NCBI RefSeq assembly: GCF_036226885.1
Contig: NZ_CP109027.1
Coordinates: forward strand, 4,154,001 to 4,218,000
Source of the DNA: Streptomyces sp. NBC_00663
Lineage (GTDB): Bacteria > Actinomycetota > Actinomycetes > Streptomycetales > Streptomycetaceae
Length of the DNA stretch: 64,000 nucleotides
Direction of reading: 5' to 3'
Both the position numbers and the translations under genes were made by a program. Within the stretch, counting starts at the first letter, position 1; each line of letters begins with the position of its first letter. This document shows positions 1 through 7,804 of the stretch, one piece after another. The notes below the pieces were generated by a model. That model was not told where the DNA came from and did no database searches. It saw only the letters and a list, made by a program, of their open reading frames with translations.

Positions 1-1
1 C

Positions 2-268
2 GAGTATCCGAACCACGGGCTGATCGACTTCGGACTACAGGCGCCTTTCGGTCAATGTTCAACAGGGCATCTCCGTGCACGGCTTGTGCCGGTTTGCGGT
101 CTGGTCGCGCTCGTCGAGCACGTGGACGATGCCCCTCTGTGCCTGCCGAGGCGTCATCGCGGCCGGCCGGTAGAAACGGGGGTGGGGAGTTGGCGTTCGC
201 AGAGCACCAGTCAGCCTTTTCGGCGCCTGCGATACCGCTGGGGACTGCGGACGGTGCCGGGGAAGTGA
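2..268 (+). CDS. 3' end of an unrecognised gene (partial)
   Basis: A frame is open from the left edge of the window to a TGA at 266-268. Its first 15 or so codons have the G/C-ending third positions of a real Streptomyces gene; later codons are weaker. The TGA overlaps the proposed GTG start of the next gene as GTGA, the usual sign of translational coupling, and this is the main support. No family is recognised. The frame of the next gene is also open to the left edge, so the choice between the two is uncertain. Confidence 0.3.
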   Translation, partial: EYPNHGLIDFGLQAPFGQCSTGHLRARLVPVCGLVALVEHVDDAPLCLPRRHRGRPVETGVGSWRSQSTSQPFRRLRYRWGLRTVPGK

Positions 269-1839
269 TCCGGCACGGCGCGTACACCGAGGGCGTCACT
301 CGCCGGTTGAGTGCCGCTGCCTTCGCCCGTACGGACTGGCTCGCCGTACTGTGCACCCAACTGGCGGAACTATGGAAAGCGCTGAAGGCAGCGGTGCGGA
401 AACGCCTGCGATGGCTGTTCCCCGCCAAGGAGGAAGTAAAGGCCGCCGACACCGCCGAGCCGACGCCTCCATCGGTCGTGCTGGGCGAGGACTACGCGGT
501 CTGGGTCCGGCGTCGCATCAAGAAGTCAGCCCGGCCGGTGCCGGTCTACGGATTCCACCAGGAACCCGTCATTCACGCGAGCGACCGAGCCATCCGCCAC
601 ATGCGAAGACGACGGGCAGCCGTCTTCGCAGTGATCACGCTCGTCGTCTGGCAGACGATCGCCGGCGCTCTGACCGCGGGCTGGGCAGCCCTGGTTCTAT
701 TGGCCGGCGTGTGGGGCGTCTACCTGGTCGAGCGCTATCTGGCGCAGGAGCGGTTCAACGCTCTCTTGGCTGGAGAACTACACGCGCCCGCCCCTGCCGC
801 GCAGGCTCACGCCCTGCCGTACCTCCACGAGCGTCGCTCAAGCGGGGACAGGCATCGGTTCCTCGGAGCAGGTCTGCAGGCATGGCATGAGGCGGTCATC
901 GGCATCGACATCGAGCCCGCCCCCGAGGGCCAAGACGAGGAAGGAGACACCACCGGATCGGTCCCAGGCTTCGGTTCGCCGGGGCAAAGCCCGGGCCAGC
1001 CGGACACGGCCGAGGTGGCCAAGGCGGTCTTGGAGGCGCTGGCCAAGCACAACAAGCCTGTGGCCCGCAAGCCGCTGAAGCACTTCACCGTCGCCCAACT
1101 GCACGCCCATGTCGCACGCCGCCTGGACGACCCGGCGCCTGCTCATCACCGAGACCACCCCATCCCGCGCATGGAGGTCATCGGGATCGCCGGTATCCAC
1201 TACAAACGCTGGGACCAGATCGACGACGACACGTGGCGCAGTCTGCACACGCTCGCCGTGGACAGCTTCGGTGACAAGCCCGCCGAAGAGATCGCCCGCC
1301 GCTACATCTGGGCTCGTGTGACCGCCTGGAACGGCGACCTCATCGCCGCCATACTCGTCCACTTCGCCTACCAGGGCGGCTTCCTACGCGTCACCGTCCG
1401 CCCGCACATCATGGGTCCGCTCAACCCGAAGGTCGCCGGACTCAAGCCCGCCGACCCCCGCACCCTCAAGTGGCTTGGCCGCACGGCCTTCAACGCCCTC
1501 GGCGACATGTACGTGGGGCTCGACCGGCTCATACGCCGCACGCCGCGCAAGCGCCCTGAACTCGATCCCGGCAGCGGACCGGTCAGCCTTCGCGAGGTCC
1601 ATAGCGTCCGCTGGATCGATGACATGCACACGAACGACGACGCCCGCTACTACGTGCAGATGATGCAGCGCCGCGTCTTCGACTCCACCGAGATCTTCCT
1701 GCGCAACCACAACGTCGACATCGCCGCCTACCAGCAACAGGCCACCGCGATCTACAACTTCGGCGTCATGAACGGCGGCACCATGACTGGCCCCGTGCAG
1801 GCCACGCCGTTCTCCGCCAACCCCTCCATGACGAACTGA
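265..1839 (+). CDS. membrane protein with C-terminal Asn/Gly-rich motif
   Basis: Unrecognised protein of about 524 residues. The GTG at 265 is chosen because it overlaps the upstream stop as GTGA; the frame is open further upstream, and an ATG at 601 is another possible start. A basic stretch (residues about 110-117) precedes two adjacent hydrophobic segments (about 118-136 and 138-155), followed by a hydrophilic part of about 340 residues with an acidic linker and then a mixed domain. The last 27 residues (498-524) carry N-F-G-x2-N-x-G-x-M-T-G-P-x-Q-A and end F-S-x-N-x-S-x-T-N. The same pattern is found near the N terminus of the next gene, 25 nt downstream. A short motif at the C terminus of one protein and the N terminus of its neighbour is how bacterial amyloid-type signalling partners are built, so an effector or sensor role is possible but is inference. 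Confidence 0.6.
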   Translation: MIRHGAYTEGVTRRLSAAAFARTDWLAVLCTQLAELWKALKAAVRKRLRWLFPAKEEVKAADTAEPTPPSVVLGEDYAVWVRRRIKKSARPVPVYGFHQEPVIHASDRAIRHMRRRRAAVFAVITLVVWQTIAGALTAGWAALVLLAGVWGVYLVERYLAQERFNALLAGELHAPAPAAQAHALPYLHERRSSGDRHRFLGAGLQAWHEAVIGIDIEPAPEGQDEEGDTTGSVPGFGSPGQSPGQPDTAEVAKAVLEALAKHNKPVARKPLKHFTVAQLHAHVARRLDDPAPAHHRDHPIPRMEVIGIAGIHYKRWDQIDDDTWRSLHTLAVDSFGDKPAEEIARRYIWARVTAWNGDLIAAILVHFAYQGGFLRVTVRPHIMGPLNPKVAGLKPADPRTLKWLGRTAFNALGDMYVGLDRLIRRTPRKRPELDPGSGPVSLREVHSVRWIDDMHTNDDARYYVQMMQRRVFDSTEIFLRNHNVDIAAYQQQATAIYNFGVMNGGTMTGPVQATPFSANPSMTN

Positions 1840-1864
1840 CCGGCAAGACCCCCAGGAGCCCCGC

Positions 1865-2260
1865 ATGGCCAGCCGCCGCCAGCCCGACCCGGTCCCGAAC
1901 GGTCCCAACTTCGGGATCATCAACACCGGTCACATGACCGGGCCCGCCCAAGCTGCAGCATTCTCCCAGAACGTCAGCCAGACCAACAACATCACCAACG
2001 AAGCCGTCACCGAAGCCCGCGAAAGCATCGAGGGACTCCGACGCCGCCTGGAAGAACTGCGCGGCCAGTACCCCGAAGTGGACGCCGCCCTGCGCGACCT
2101 CGACATGATCACCCCGCGCCTGGACGAACCCGAACGCGATCCCGGCACCCTGCGCTACATGCTCCAGAACCTCGTCGAACGCTGCGGCGGCATCCCCAAC
2201 CTCCTCACCGCCGCGCAACTCGTCCAGTCCACCGTCCTGGCGCTGCTCCCCGGCTCCTGA
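1865..2260 (+). CDS. small helical protein with N-terminal Asn/Gly motif
   Basis: 131 residues. Residues 15-41 repeat the motif found at the C terminus of the preceding membrane protein, with 17 of 27 positions identical (N15, F16, G17, N20, G22, M24-T-G-P27, Q29-A30, F33-S34, N36, S38, T40-N41). The rest (about 48-131) is predicted to be mostly helical: a charged Glu/Arg-rich helix, a Pro-containing turn, then two more amphipathic helices ending in a hydrophobic C terminus. It loosely resembles small Streptomyces DUF5955-like proteins, but I cannot confirm that. It follows the membrane-protein gene by 25 nt on the same strand, so the two probably form one transcript and act together. Confidence 0.65.
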   Translation: MASRRQPDPVPNGPNFGIINTGHMTGPAQAAAFSQNVSQTNNITNEAVTEARESIEGLRRRLEELRGQYPEVDAALRDLDMITPRLDEPERDPGTLRYMLQNLVERCGGIPNLLTAAQLVQSTVLALLPGS

Positions 2261-2298
2261 CCAGAGGAAAGACGTCTCCCTCGAAGGCTTCGGCTCGG

Positions 2299-3017
2299 TT
2301 ATGCAGGGACTCCAAGGTGATGGGCATCTCGTTGGGCAGTCAGTTGGTTCGCCAGCTCCGCGGGCCCGATCTTGCTCAGGGCCCAAAGGCTGCTTGATCG
2401 CCTGGCCCACGCCCAGAGGGAGTCGCCCACAGGGGTGTGGAAAGGGACCACGGGAATGCCATGGACATCGAAGGGGCCGGTGTCAAGGTAACGCAGACCG
2501 CCGGTGCCGCACAGGTAGTGGGTGCTACAGGTGGCTGCCGCAAGGTCGGCGAGGCGCTCGGACCGTCCTTGCCTGGTCGGGATCTCGCTGCTTTCCGGCA
2601 CGTCCCCTGACCATCCGACGACGTTGAGCAGGGCAATTGTCGATGTTCGGGCGAGATCAGCCACGCGATCCGTGGTGGCAAGGTCGTCCACGAGCGCGTC
2701 CACGACCTCAGAGACCGCATCCCAGTAGGGGCTGCCGCCGTAGTACTGCCGCACGAGCAGCTGAACCGTCCGCGCGACCGCCCGGGATCAACGAGCCGCG
2801 CCTGGCTGATCAGCGTCGAGCGCCCGTTGGGCAGGTGCGTCGGGAGTGTGAGCCACTGCTGCCGTGCGGGCTCGTCCAGGGCCGCCAGCCGAGCCCGGTG
2901 CTGGTAGTCGCGCCGAGCGAACTGGACGTCGTCCAGCACGATCCACCGGTCGGCGGCGTACAGCTTGGCGAGCGTGGACAGCCGTGGGAAGAGGTTCGGC
3001 TGGTGGATCGCGCACAC
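2299..3017 (-). pseudogene. WbqC-like family protein, frameshifted
   Basis: The N-terminal half reads C-A-I-H-Q-P-N followed by K-L-Y-x2-A-D-x-W-I-x-L-D-D-V-Q-F, typical of WbqC-like proteins, and stays in one frame to about 2770. The C-terminal half, beginning R-Q-Y-Y-G-G-S-P-Y-W, continues in another frame from 2754 to 2299. Near 2776-2782 one missing base accounts for the switch; restoring a single C gives a continuous family-like protein of about 240 residues. The start is probably a GTG at 3017, about 30 nt after the ydcF-like stop. WbqC-like proteins are linked to polysaccharide and other transfer loci, but their reaction is poorly defined. This is either a recent loss of function or a sequencing error. 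Confidence 0.6.
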
Positions 3018-3045
3018 CCCGCCCGGCGGGCCGACGTGCGACGGG

Positions 3046-3735
3046 TCAGGTGCTGATGAGGCGGCTGTCGAAACCCGCACCCAGGAGGCGTTCGTAGGCG
3101 TCATGCACATCCCCCGGTACGTCCTGCTCGACGGCGAAGCCGAGCTTCGGGTACTCGATCACCCGTTGCAGGTCGCCGACGAGCATGTCGACGACGAGCT
3201 TCTCGTCGCCGATGGACTTGATGTAGTCGTCCAACTCCAGTGGCTCGGAGGCGCACACCAGCTCCACCTCGGGCCACAGCTTGCGGCAGGTCGCGTACGA
3301 GCGGCGCTCCATGTACGGCTTCGAGATCAGCAGCAGCGACTCCACCGCGATGCCGGCCTCGGCCAGCAGCTCGCGGGAGAATGTGATGTTCTGGCCGGTG
3401 TTCGCGGCCTTCGCCTCGACCAGGATCGCCTCGTCCGGCACACCCAGGCTCAGCGCGTGCTCGCGGTAGTGCACGGCCTCGCCGCGCGGGAAGCGGGCAC
3501 TCGTAGTGGGGCTGTTGCCGCCGCTGAAGACCACAACCGGGAACAGGCCGTCGCGGTACAGATCGACGGCCGTGGTGGCCACCCCGAGGTCGTGGCTGCC
3601 CAGGCCGATCGCCGCCGAGCAGAGCCGCTGTTCGTGGCCCATCTGGTGGTAGTTCCAGATCAGAGTCGCGTCGTGGAACTGCTCTTCGGTGATCTGGCGC
3701 TGCTCGTGCTGGGGCACTGGCACTCCCTGGCTCAT
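3046..3735 (-). CDS. YdcF family (DUF218) protein
   Basis: 229 residues with the YdcF/DUF218 pattern: an N-terminal helix, V-V-F-S-G-G-N near residue 70, a P-R-G-E-A and Y-R-E-H-A-L-x-L-G-V block, A-x-N-T-G-Q-N, and L-L-L-I-S-K-P-Y-M-E-R-R near the middle. Family members are soluble or membrane-anchored Rossmann-like proteins; one member binds S-adenosylmethionine, but the cellular role is generally unknown. There is no signal peptide or membrane segment here. The ATG overlaps the stop of the XRE-TPR regulator by ATGA, so the two are co-translated. A decayed second copy of this gene lies at 7805-7935. Confidence 0.85.
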   Translation of the reverse strand: MSQGVPVPQHEQRQITEEQFHDATLIWNYHQMGHEQRLCSAAIGLGSHDLGVATTAVDLYRDGLFPVVVFSGGNSPTTSARFPRGEAVHYREHALSLGVPDEAILVEAKAANTGQNITFSRELLAEAGIAVESLLLISKPYMERRSYATCRKLWPEVELVCASEPLELDDYIKSIGDEKLVVDMLVGDLQRVIEYPKLGFAVEQDVPGDVHDAYERLLGAGFDSRLIST

Positions 3736-4775
3736 CCCTGCTGGCCCGTTCGGATGCCCTCGATGCTGCGCAGCTGGTGGCTCAGCCCGTACTGGCGGGC
3801 CACCTGTGCCGCCTGATCGAGGACGGACAGCCCATCATTCCGGGTCGCCGCATCCGACAGAAGGATGTGCCCGTACGCGGTGTCCAACCGCACCCGCTGC
3901 ATCGGGGAGTCGACCGTGCCCGTGGTGCGCGCGATGTCGATGTAGTGCAGTGCCTCTGTCAGGTCGCCGATACCGCGATGCGCGAGGGCCAGCTTCTGGT
4001 GCGCCACGGACCAGTCGTCAGGCTCGCCGAGTTCCTCGAACTCGCGGGTGGCGGCCGTCATGACTTCCGTGGCGTAGCCGTTGTTGCCTTCCTTGCTCAG
4101 GGCCGTGCCGATCCACAGCAGGGCCCTGGCTCGGTCGCGTCGGCTGAGGCGTTCGTCCGCGGCGAGCTGCTCGTATCGATGAGCGGCGGCATCGAGCTGG
4201 CCTGACATCTCCCGTACGACAGCGAGGGACAGCTCAATCTGGGCCACCCTGCGCGGGATGCCGAGCTCGGAGAACATGCCGCGCGCGGTGAGGTAGGACT
4301 GGCGAGCGGACAGTGGGCCGAGGATCGCGCCCTGGTCCCGTTGCACATCGCCGAGCAGGACAAGCGAACGCCCGTACAGGTATAGGCCCTTGTCGTCGAG
4401 CTCGTGGGGGCCTTGGCTGACCAGCCACCGATTCAGCAAGGTCGAGGCGAAGGGAAAGTCCTGACGGCTGACACAGACCACGGCGCGCTCGATGTCCTCG
4501 GTCCAGGTCTCGTAATCCGCCGGTCTCACGGCTTTCCGCGCGGGGAACAACAGCGTTTCGAACCGGGCCTGGGCCGCGGTGTCCGCCCGTGCGAGCGCGG
4601 TGTCGAGGATCGCCTGTGTGTCGGGACGGGGCTGAGTTCCGGCGCCGAGGCTCTCCCACTTGGCCACCGTGCGCAGAGCCACACCGAGGTGCTCGGCGAA
4701 GGCACGGGTGCTCATACGCAGGGCGGCGCGAAGGGCTCTCGCCTCCTGGCCTGTCCACTGCTGCACGTTGACCAC
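3732..4775 (-). CDS. XRE-type HTH regulator with TPR-like repeats
   Basis: 347 residues. Residues about 8-45 form a Cro/C1-type helix-turn-helix in which the recognition region reads F-A-E-H-L-G-V-A-L-R-T-V-A-K-W-E. The remaining part is entirely helical, with repeated A-x3-Y/F and L-x-L-A units from about 120 to 340 resembling tetratricopeptide repeats, as in NsdA-like and other Streptomyces HTH-TPR regulators. The GTG start is preceded by GGAGG with good spacing. It heads a minus-strand operon with ydcF and wbqC-like genes and is divergent from a four-gene plus-strand set. An 11-bp tandem repeat in the shared intergenic region is its likely operator. Confidence 0.8.
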   Translation of the reverse strand: MVNVQQWTGQEARALRAALRMSTRAFAEHLGVALRTVAKWESLGAGTQPRPDTQAILDTALARADTAAQARFETLLFPARKAVRPADYETWTEDIERAVVCVSRQDFPFASTLLNRWLVSQGPHELDDKGLYLYGRSLVLLGDVQRDQGAILGPLSARQSYLTARGMFSELGIPRRVAQIELSLAVVREMSGQLDAAAHRYEQLAADERLSRRDRARALLWIGTALSKEGNNGYATEVMTAATREFEELGEPDDWSVAHQKLALAHRGIGDLTEALHYIDIARTTGTVDSPMQRVRLDTAYGHILLSDAATRNDGLSVLDQAAQVARQYGLSHQLRSIEGIRTGQQG

Positions 4776-4828
4776 GGATTACCTCCCTCCGTCACGTATG
4801 GAAGCACTCTCGGTGACGACGTAGGGCG

Positions 4829-4850
4829 GGAAGTGCAACGGAAGTGCAAC
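4829..4850. promoter_or_regulatory. 11-bp tandem repeat, candidate operator
   Basis: GGAAGTGCAAC occurs twice head to tail (4829-4839 and 4840-4850), so the two copies sit on the same face of the helix. The repeat lies between the divergent start codons of the XRE-TPR regulator (4775) and the plus-strand gene at 4895. Binding by that regulator is inference. Confidence 0.5.
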
Positions 4851-4894
4851 AGCAGGTCATTTCAAGGCCGTTCACGGCAGCCGACGCTGTGCTC

Positions 4895-5305
4895 ATGGAC
4901 GACGAGCTCATCACGGAACGCCGCCCCGTAGCCTTCCCCCAGGTCTTCGGCTACCTGCGCCATGCAAACCCGGCCCGTCACAGCGCACTTGTCAGCTGCC
5001 TCACCGAGTACTGCCGACGACACGAACTCGCCCTCTGCGGCGTCTTCATCGACCGCGACACCACGGCAGCCATCCGCTCGCCGGCCTTCGTCGGACTCGT
5101 CGACGCCCTCGAACTGCCCGACACATACGGTGCCGTGACCCTCGCGCTGAACCACCTCGGGCCCAAGGGCCTCAATGCCGAGCGAAGGCGACGGATAACA
5201 GCGGCGGGTGCCCGCCTGATCGTGGTCCGTACCTCCAAGCCGACGACGGGGGCTGCACTGGCCTGCGGCTCCAGCTCCAACCTCCAGCGACAGGCGGACA
5301 CATGA
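4895..5305 (+). CDS. small resolvase-like protein
   Basis: 136 residues from the ATG at 4895. A GTG at 4844 in the same frame lies inside the 11-bp operator-like repeat, and codons between the two starts have poor G/C bias, so the later start is preferred; neither has a strong ribosome-binding site. V-F-G-Y-L-R, a helix ending H-E-L-A-L-C-G-V-F-I-D-R-D, and A-F-V-G-L-V-D-A-L-E-L recall the Rossmann-like catalytic fold of serine recombinases, but the nucleophilic serine and arginine pattern is not evident and no DNA-binding domain follows. It is probably not an active recombinase. The stop overlaps the next ATG by 4 nt. Confidence 0.6.
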   Translation: MDDELITERRPVAFPQVFGYLRHANPARHSALVSCLTEYCRRHELALCGVFIDRDTTAAIRSPAFVGLVDALELPDTYGAVTLALNHLGPKGLNAERRRRITAAGARLIVVRTSKPTTGAALACGSSSNLQRQADT

Positions 5306-5733
5306 CATCCGTGCGTGACGCGCTGCGCAGCGCCCCCATGGTCAGCGACGTGCCCGGCCTGCGCCTGCTGAAGGTCGGCGACGGCTGGGACCTCGTGCGA
5401 ACCTCTGCCGAGACGGGCCTACTGGCCTTAGCCCACCTGCGGGCAACCGGCGCCACGATCGGCCCGGTGCTCTATGACGGACCCAACGAGCGCCTCTACT
5501 ACGCCATCGAGCCTGGCACCGCCGACTGCTGGAACGACCTGCCCGTACGGCATCTCTGCGCCAACAGCTGGCTCGTCGCACCCGGCTGGGAGGTGATCGA
5601 CGACTGGTACGGCGGCTGGTGCGAACTTCCCGACGACGACACCCTCACGGACGCCGAAACCCTCCGGATGGCGCTCCAGCACCCGTACGTCACCGCTGAC
5701 AACGCGAAACGCCGCTCCGCCGCCTGCCTCTGA
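5302..5733 (+). CDS. conserved hypothetical protein
   Basis: 143 residues, overlapping the upstream gene as ATGA. No family is identified with certainty. The order G-W-D-L-V near residue 30, G-P-V-L-Y-D, an aromatic Y-Y-A-I-E-P-G-T-A-D-x-W core, then a W-x2-L-P element and a C-terminal L-T-D-A-E-x-L-x3-L resembles short Streptomyces proteins related to the N-terminal region of bifunctional DNA primase/polymerases. Those small proteins lack most catalytic acidic residues, and so does this one. The protein is soluble with no signal peptide. Operon position ties it to the resolvase-like protein upstream and the tRNA-synthetase-like protein 68 nt downstream. Confidence 0.6.
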   Translation: MTSVRDALRSAPMVSDVPGLRLLKVGDGWDLVRTSAETGLLALAHLRATGATIGPVLYDGPNERLYYAIEPGTADCWNDLPVRHLCANSWLVAPGWEVIDDWYGGWCELPDDDTLTDAETLRMALQHPYVTADNAKRRSAACL

Positions 5734-5801
5734 AGCCCCGCGGCCCCGCCCCACACCTAGCAGCGGCGCCTTTCCTCCGACCCGACTGCAGGGGGACATC
5801 C

Positions 5802-6923
5802 GTGACGACCCACCCCGTCTCACCGAACACCGTCCTCGCCAACGCACTTCTCCGCACAGAGGACGTCCTGACCCCACGCATCCTGGCCACCCCACCCGAG
5901 CGGATCGTGCTGGTCGTCGGCACCCAGATCAACGGTGCCCCGCACATCGGCACCTCGCTCGTCCAGTCCCTCGCGTTCGCCATGGCCGCCCGCCTGCGCG
6001 ACCGATTCGGCATCCCCAGCACGGTCGTCTTCAGCGCCCTCGACAACGCCCCGTACGAACTGGCCACAGACCCAGCCAGCGGACATCGTTACCAGCGCGC
6101 CTACGCCCAAGCCCTCGGCGAGAAGGCCCTGACCGACCTCGTGACCGCGCTATACCAACCCCTGTTCACGGCCCTGACCCGGCGCCTGGGCATCCCCCAC
6201 CATGTCGAGACCTACACCCAGCAGCAAGCCGGCGAATACTTCCGCCGAACCTGGCTACGGCTCCTCCCCCGCATCGACGCAGCCCGCTGGTGGCTGGCCC
6301 CGTCCACCGGCACCCCACACCTCCGAGTTCCGTGCCCCCAACACGGCTGTGGCTGGTCCGAGAAGCACGCTGAACGCACCAGGGTCCTCCTCACCGACCG
6401 GGAAACCGCCGCCGTCTCCGCGGTCTGTCTCCACCACGGCCCGTACCGAGCCACCATCACGCCCACCACCGGCGCCTACCTCGACCTGGCGACCCTGTAC
6501 CGCAACCTGGTCAAGGAACTCACGCTCACGAGCACGCCGACCCGGGAAACCCTGTACGTCATGGTCAAGGGCGGCGACTGGGTCTTCGGCTCCATCCTGG
6601 TCGACGAAGCCCTCCAGGCCGTCGGCCTCACCCGTGCACAGCTACCCGCCCGGCTGTTCTGCCCACAGGTCGTCACCGACACCGGCGCGAAACTCTCCAA
6701 GTCGCTCATCCGCCAAGGCCATGCCCCCTTGTCTGAGGGAGCGGCCCGCTGGATGCTCGACACCCGGGAATGGCCCGGCACCGTCACCGAGTATGCGGAC
6801 CAACTGCTGGCCATGACCCAGACGATGCTGTCCGACCCCCGTCACTTCTTCCGCTCGTACTCCGCAGCCGAGATCGGCCGCCTGATCACCGCACCAGCGC
6901 CCAGGAGCATTTCCGCCCCATGA
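5802..6923 (+). CDS. stand-alone class I tRNA-synthetase-like protein
   Basis: 373 residues. The HIGH-type motif is G-A-P-H-I-G (45-50) and the KMSKS-type motif is K-L-S-K-S (297-301), both well formed. Between them is a CP-like insertion with C178, C183, C209 and H211/H212, suggesting a zinc knuckle. The overall plan resembles class I lysyl-tRNA synthetase; the housekeeping lysS at 44558 encodes 577 residues. This protein stops shortly after the KMSKS helix, so the anticodon-binding domain is missing. It probably still activates an amino acid or similar acid with ATP, but with another acceptor; that is inference. The GTG is preceded by GGGGGA. Its stop overlaps the ASCH gene start. Confidence 0.75.
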   Translation: MTTHPVSPNTVLANALLRTEDVLTPRILATPPERIVLVVGTQINGAPHIGTSLVQSLAFAMAARLRDRFGIPSTVVFSALDNAPYELATDPASGHRYQRAYAQALGEKALTDLVTALYQPLFTALTRRLGIPHHVETYTQQQAGEYFRRTWLRLLPRIDAARWWLAPSTGTPHLRVPCPQHGCGWSEKHAERTRVLLTDRETAAVSAVCLHHGPYRATITPTTGAYLDLATLYRNLVKELTLTSTPTRETLYVMVKGGDWVFGSILVDEALQAVGLTRAQLPARLFCPQVVTDTGAKLSKSLIRQGHAPLSEGAARWMLDTREWPGTVTEYADQLLAMTQTMLSDPRHFFRSYSAAEIGRLITAPAPRSISAP

Positions 6924-7273
6924 GCAACACCACCGGCCGCGTCCACGAACTCAACCTCTACCGCCAGTACTTCGACCTCGTCGCATCAGGCGAGAAGACC
7001 ATCGAGGTACGGGTCAAATACCCCCACCTCGCCGACCTCGCCGCCGGCGACACCATCCGCTTCCGCATCAAAGGCACCGAGGAGACCTGCGAGGTCACGG
7101 TCAAACGGGTCACCGAGTACTCCAACTTCGAGGCCCTGCTCGACGGCGAGGGGCCCTCCAACGTCAACCCCACCGCCACCCGTGACGAGCAACTCGCCCG
7201 TATCCGGGCCATCTACCCACCGGCGAAGGAAGCCCTTGGCGCCATGGCCATCCGGATCGGCCTTCTCCCCTGA
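6920..7273 (+). CDS. ASCH domain protein
   Basis: 117 residues from the ATG at 6920, which overlaps the preceding TGA as ATGA. The pattern H-E-L-N-L-Y-R-Q-Y-F-D-L-V-A-S-G-E-K-T-I-E-V-R, then A-G-D-T-I-R-F, then V-x-R-V-T-x-Y, is that of the PUA-like ASCH fold. These domains bind RNA or modified nucleosides, and some small members act as nucleoside amidohydrolases. Translational coupling to a tRNA-synthetase-like enzyme suggests that it presents or senses an RNA or nucleotide substrate for that enzyme; this is inference. Confidence 0.8.
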   Translation: MSNTTGRVHELNLYRQYFDLVASGEKTIEVRVKYPHLADLAAGDTIRFRIKGTEETCEVTVKRVTEYSNFEALLDGEGPSNVNPTATRDEQLARIRAIYPPAKEALGAMAIRIGLLP

Positions 7274-7302
7274 CTCGGAGCCCGCCCCACCGAGGTGCGG
7301 TC

Positions 7303-7478
7303 CTACTCGGTGTCCCGCTCCCCAGAGGTCCCGGGCGGCGGCGCGGTGGTCGTCCGCGGGATCAGCGTCGTCGGCAGGACGTGTGCTGCTCATGGTCCGC
7401 GTCGGAGTCGTCGATCAGCCGCAGAGCCAGTTCGCCGGCGGCACGGCCCATCTCAGAGGGTTGCGGGCGGGTGGCCAC
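7303..7478 (-). pseudogene. LacI-family regulator, 3' remnant
   Basis: Read on the minus strand from 7478, the frame gives T-R-P-Q-P-S-E-M-G-R-A-A-G-E-L-A, then L-R-L-I-D-D-S-D-A-D, the typical C-terminal end of a LacI/GalR sugar-binding domain. A stop at 7362-7364 interrupts this frame. In another frame the expected ending V-L-P-T-T-L-I-P-R-T-T-T continues to a stop at 7303. All upstream parts, including the DNA-binding domain, are gone. It abuts a sugar permease remnant of opposite orientation. Confidence 0.65.
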
Positions 7479-7714
7479 GCTCCTGGCGCTGACGATCGTC
7501 GTGCTCTACCCGACCTCATGGCGCTCAAGGAGTCACTGTACGGGACCAAGGGGCTGGACCCGCGACCGGCTTCATCAGCGGCACCAGGTCGTTCGTGGGG
7601 CTGCGGAACTATGCCGACATCTTCGGCTCCGCCGGAGAGCAGTTCTGGGACACCACCTTGTTCACCGTCGTCACGGTCGGCCTGGAGGCGGTGATAGGCG
7701 TGGCCATAGCCTGA
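7476..7714 (+). pseudogene. MalF-type sugar ABC permease, internal remnant
   Basis: The plus strand from 7476 encodes, across frames, L-L-A-L-T-I-V-V-L-Y-P, then M-A-L-K-E-S-L-Y, then F-V-G-L-R-N-Y-A-D-I-F and F-W-D-T-T-L-F-T-V-V-T-V, ending in a stop at 7712-7714. This is the first membrane segment and first periplasmic loop of binding-protein-dependent sugar permeases. At least one frameshift lies near 7565-7570 and the rest of the gene is absent. With the neighbouring LacI remnant it looks like a deleted carbohydrate-uptake locus. Confidence 0.65.
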
Positions 7715-7804
7715 TCATGCAGAGGGCTACAGCCGCACCGCGAACCACTCACCCGCGTCCGCAATGAGCTCCGCTCTCCCGCCTCCGCCTGAACTGCATC
7801 GATC

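Noticed and set aside
4895..5305. Active serine recombinase
   Set aside because: The fold pattern is similar, but the active-site Ser and conserved Arg residues are not evident and no DNA-binding domain follows.
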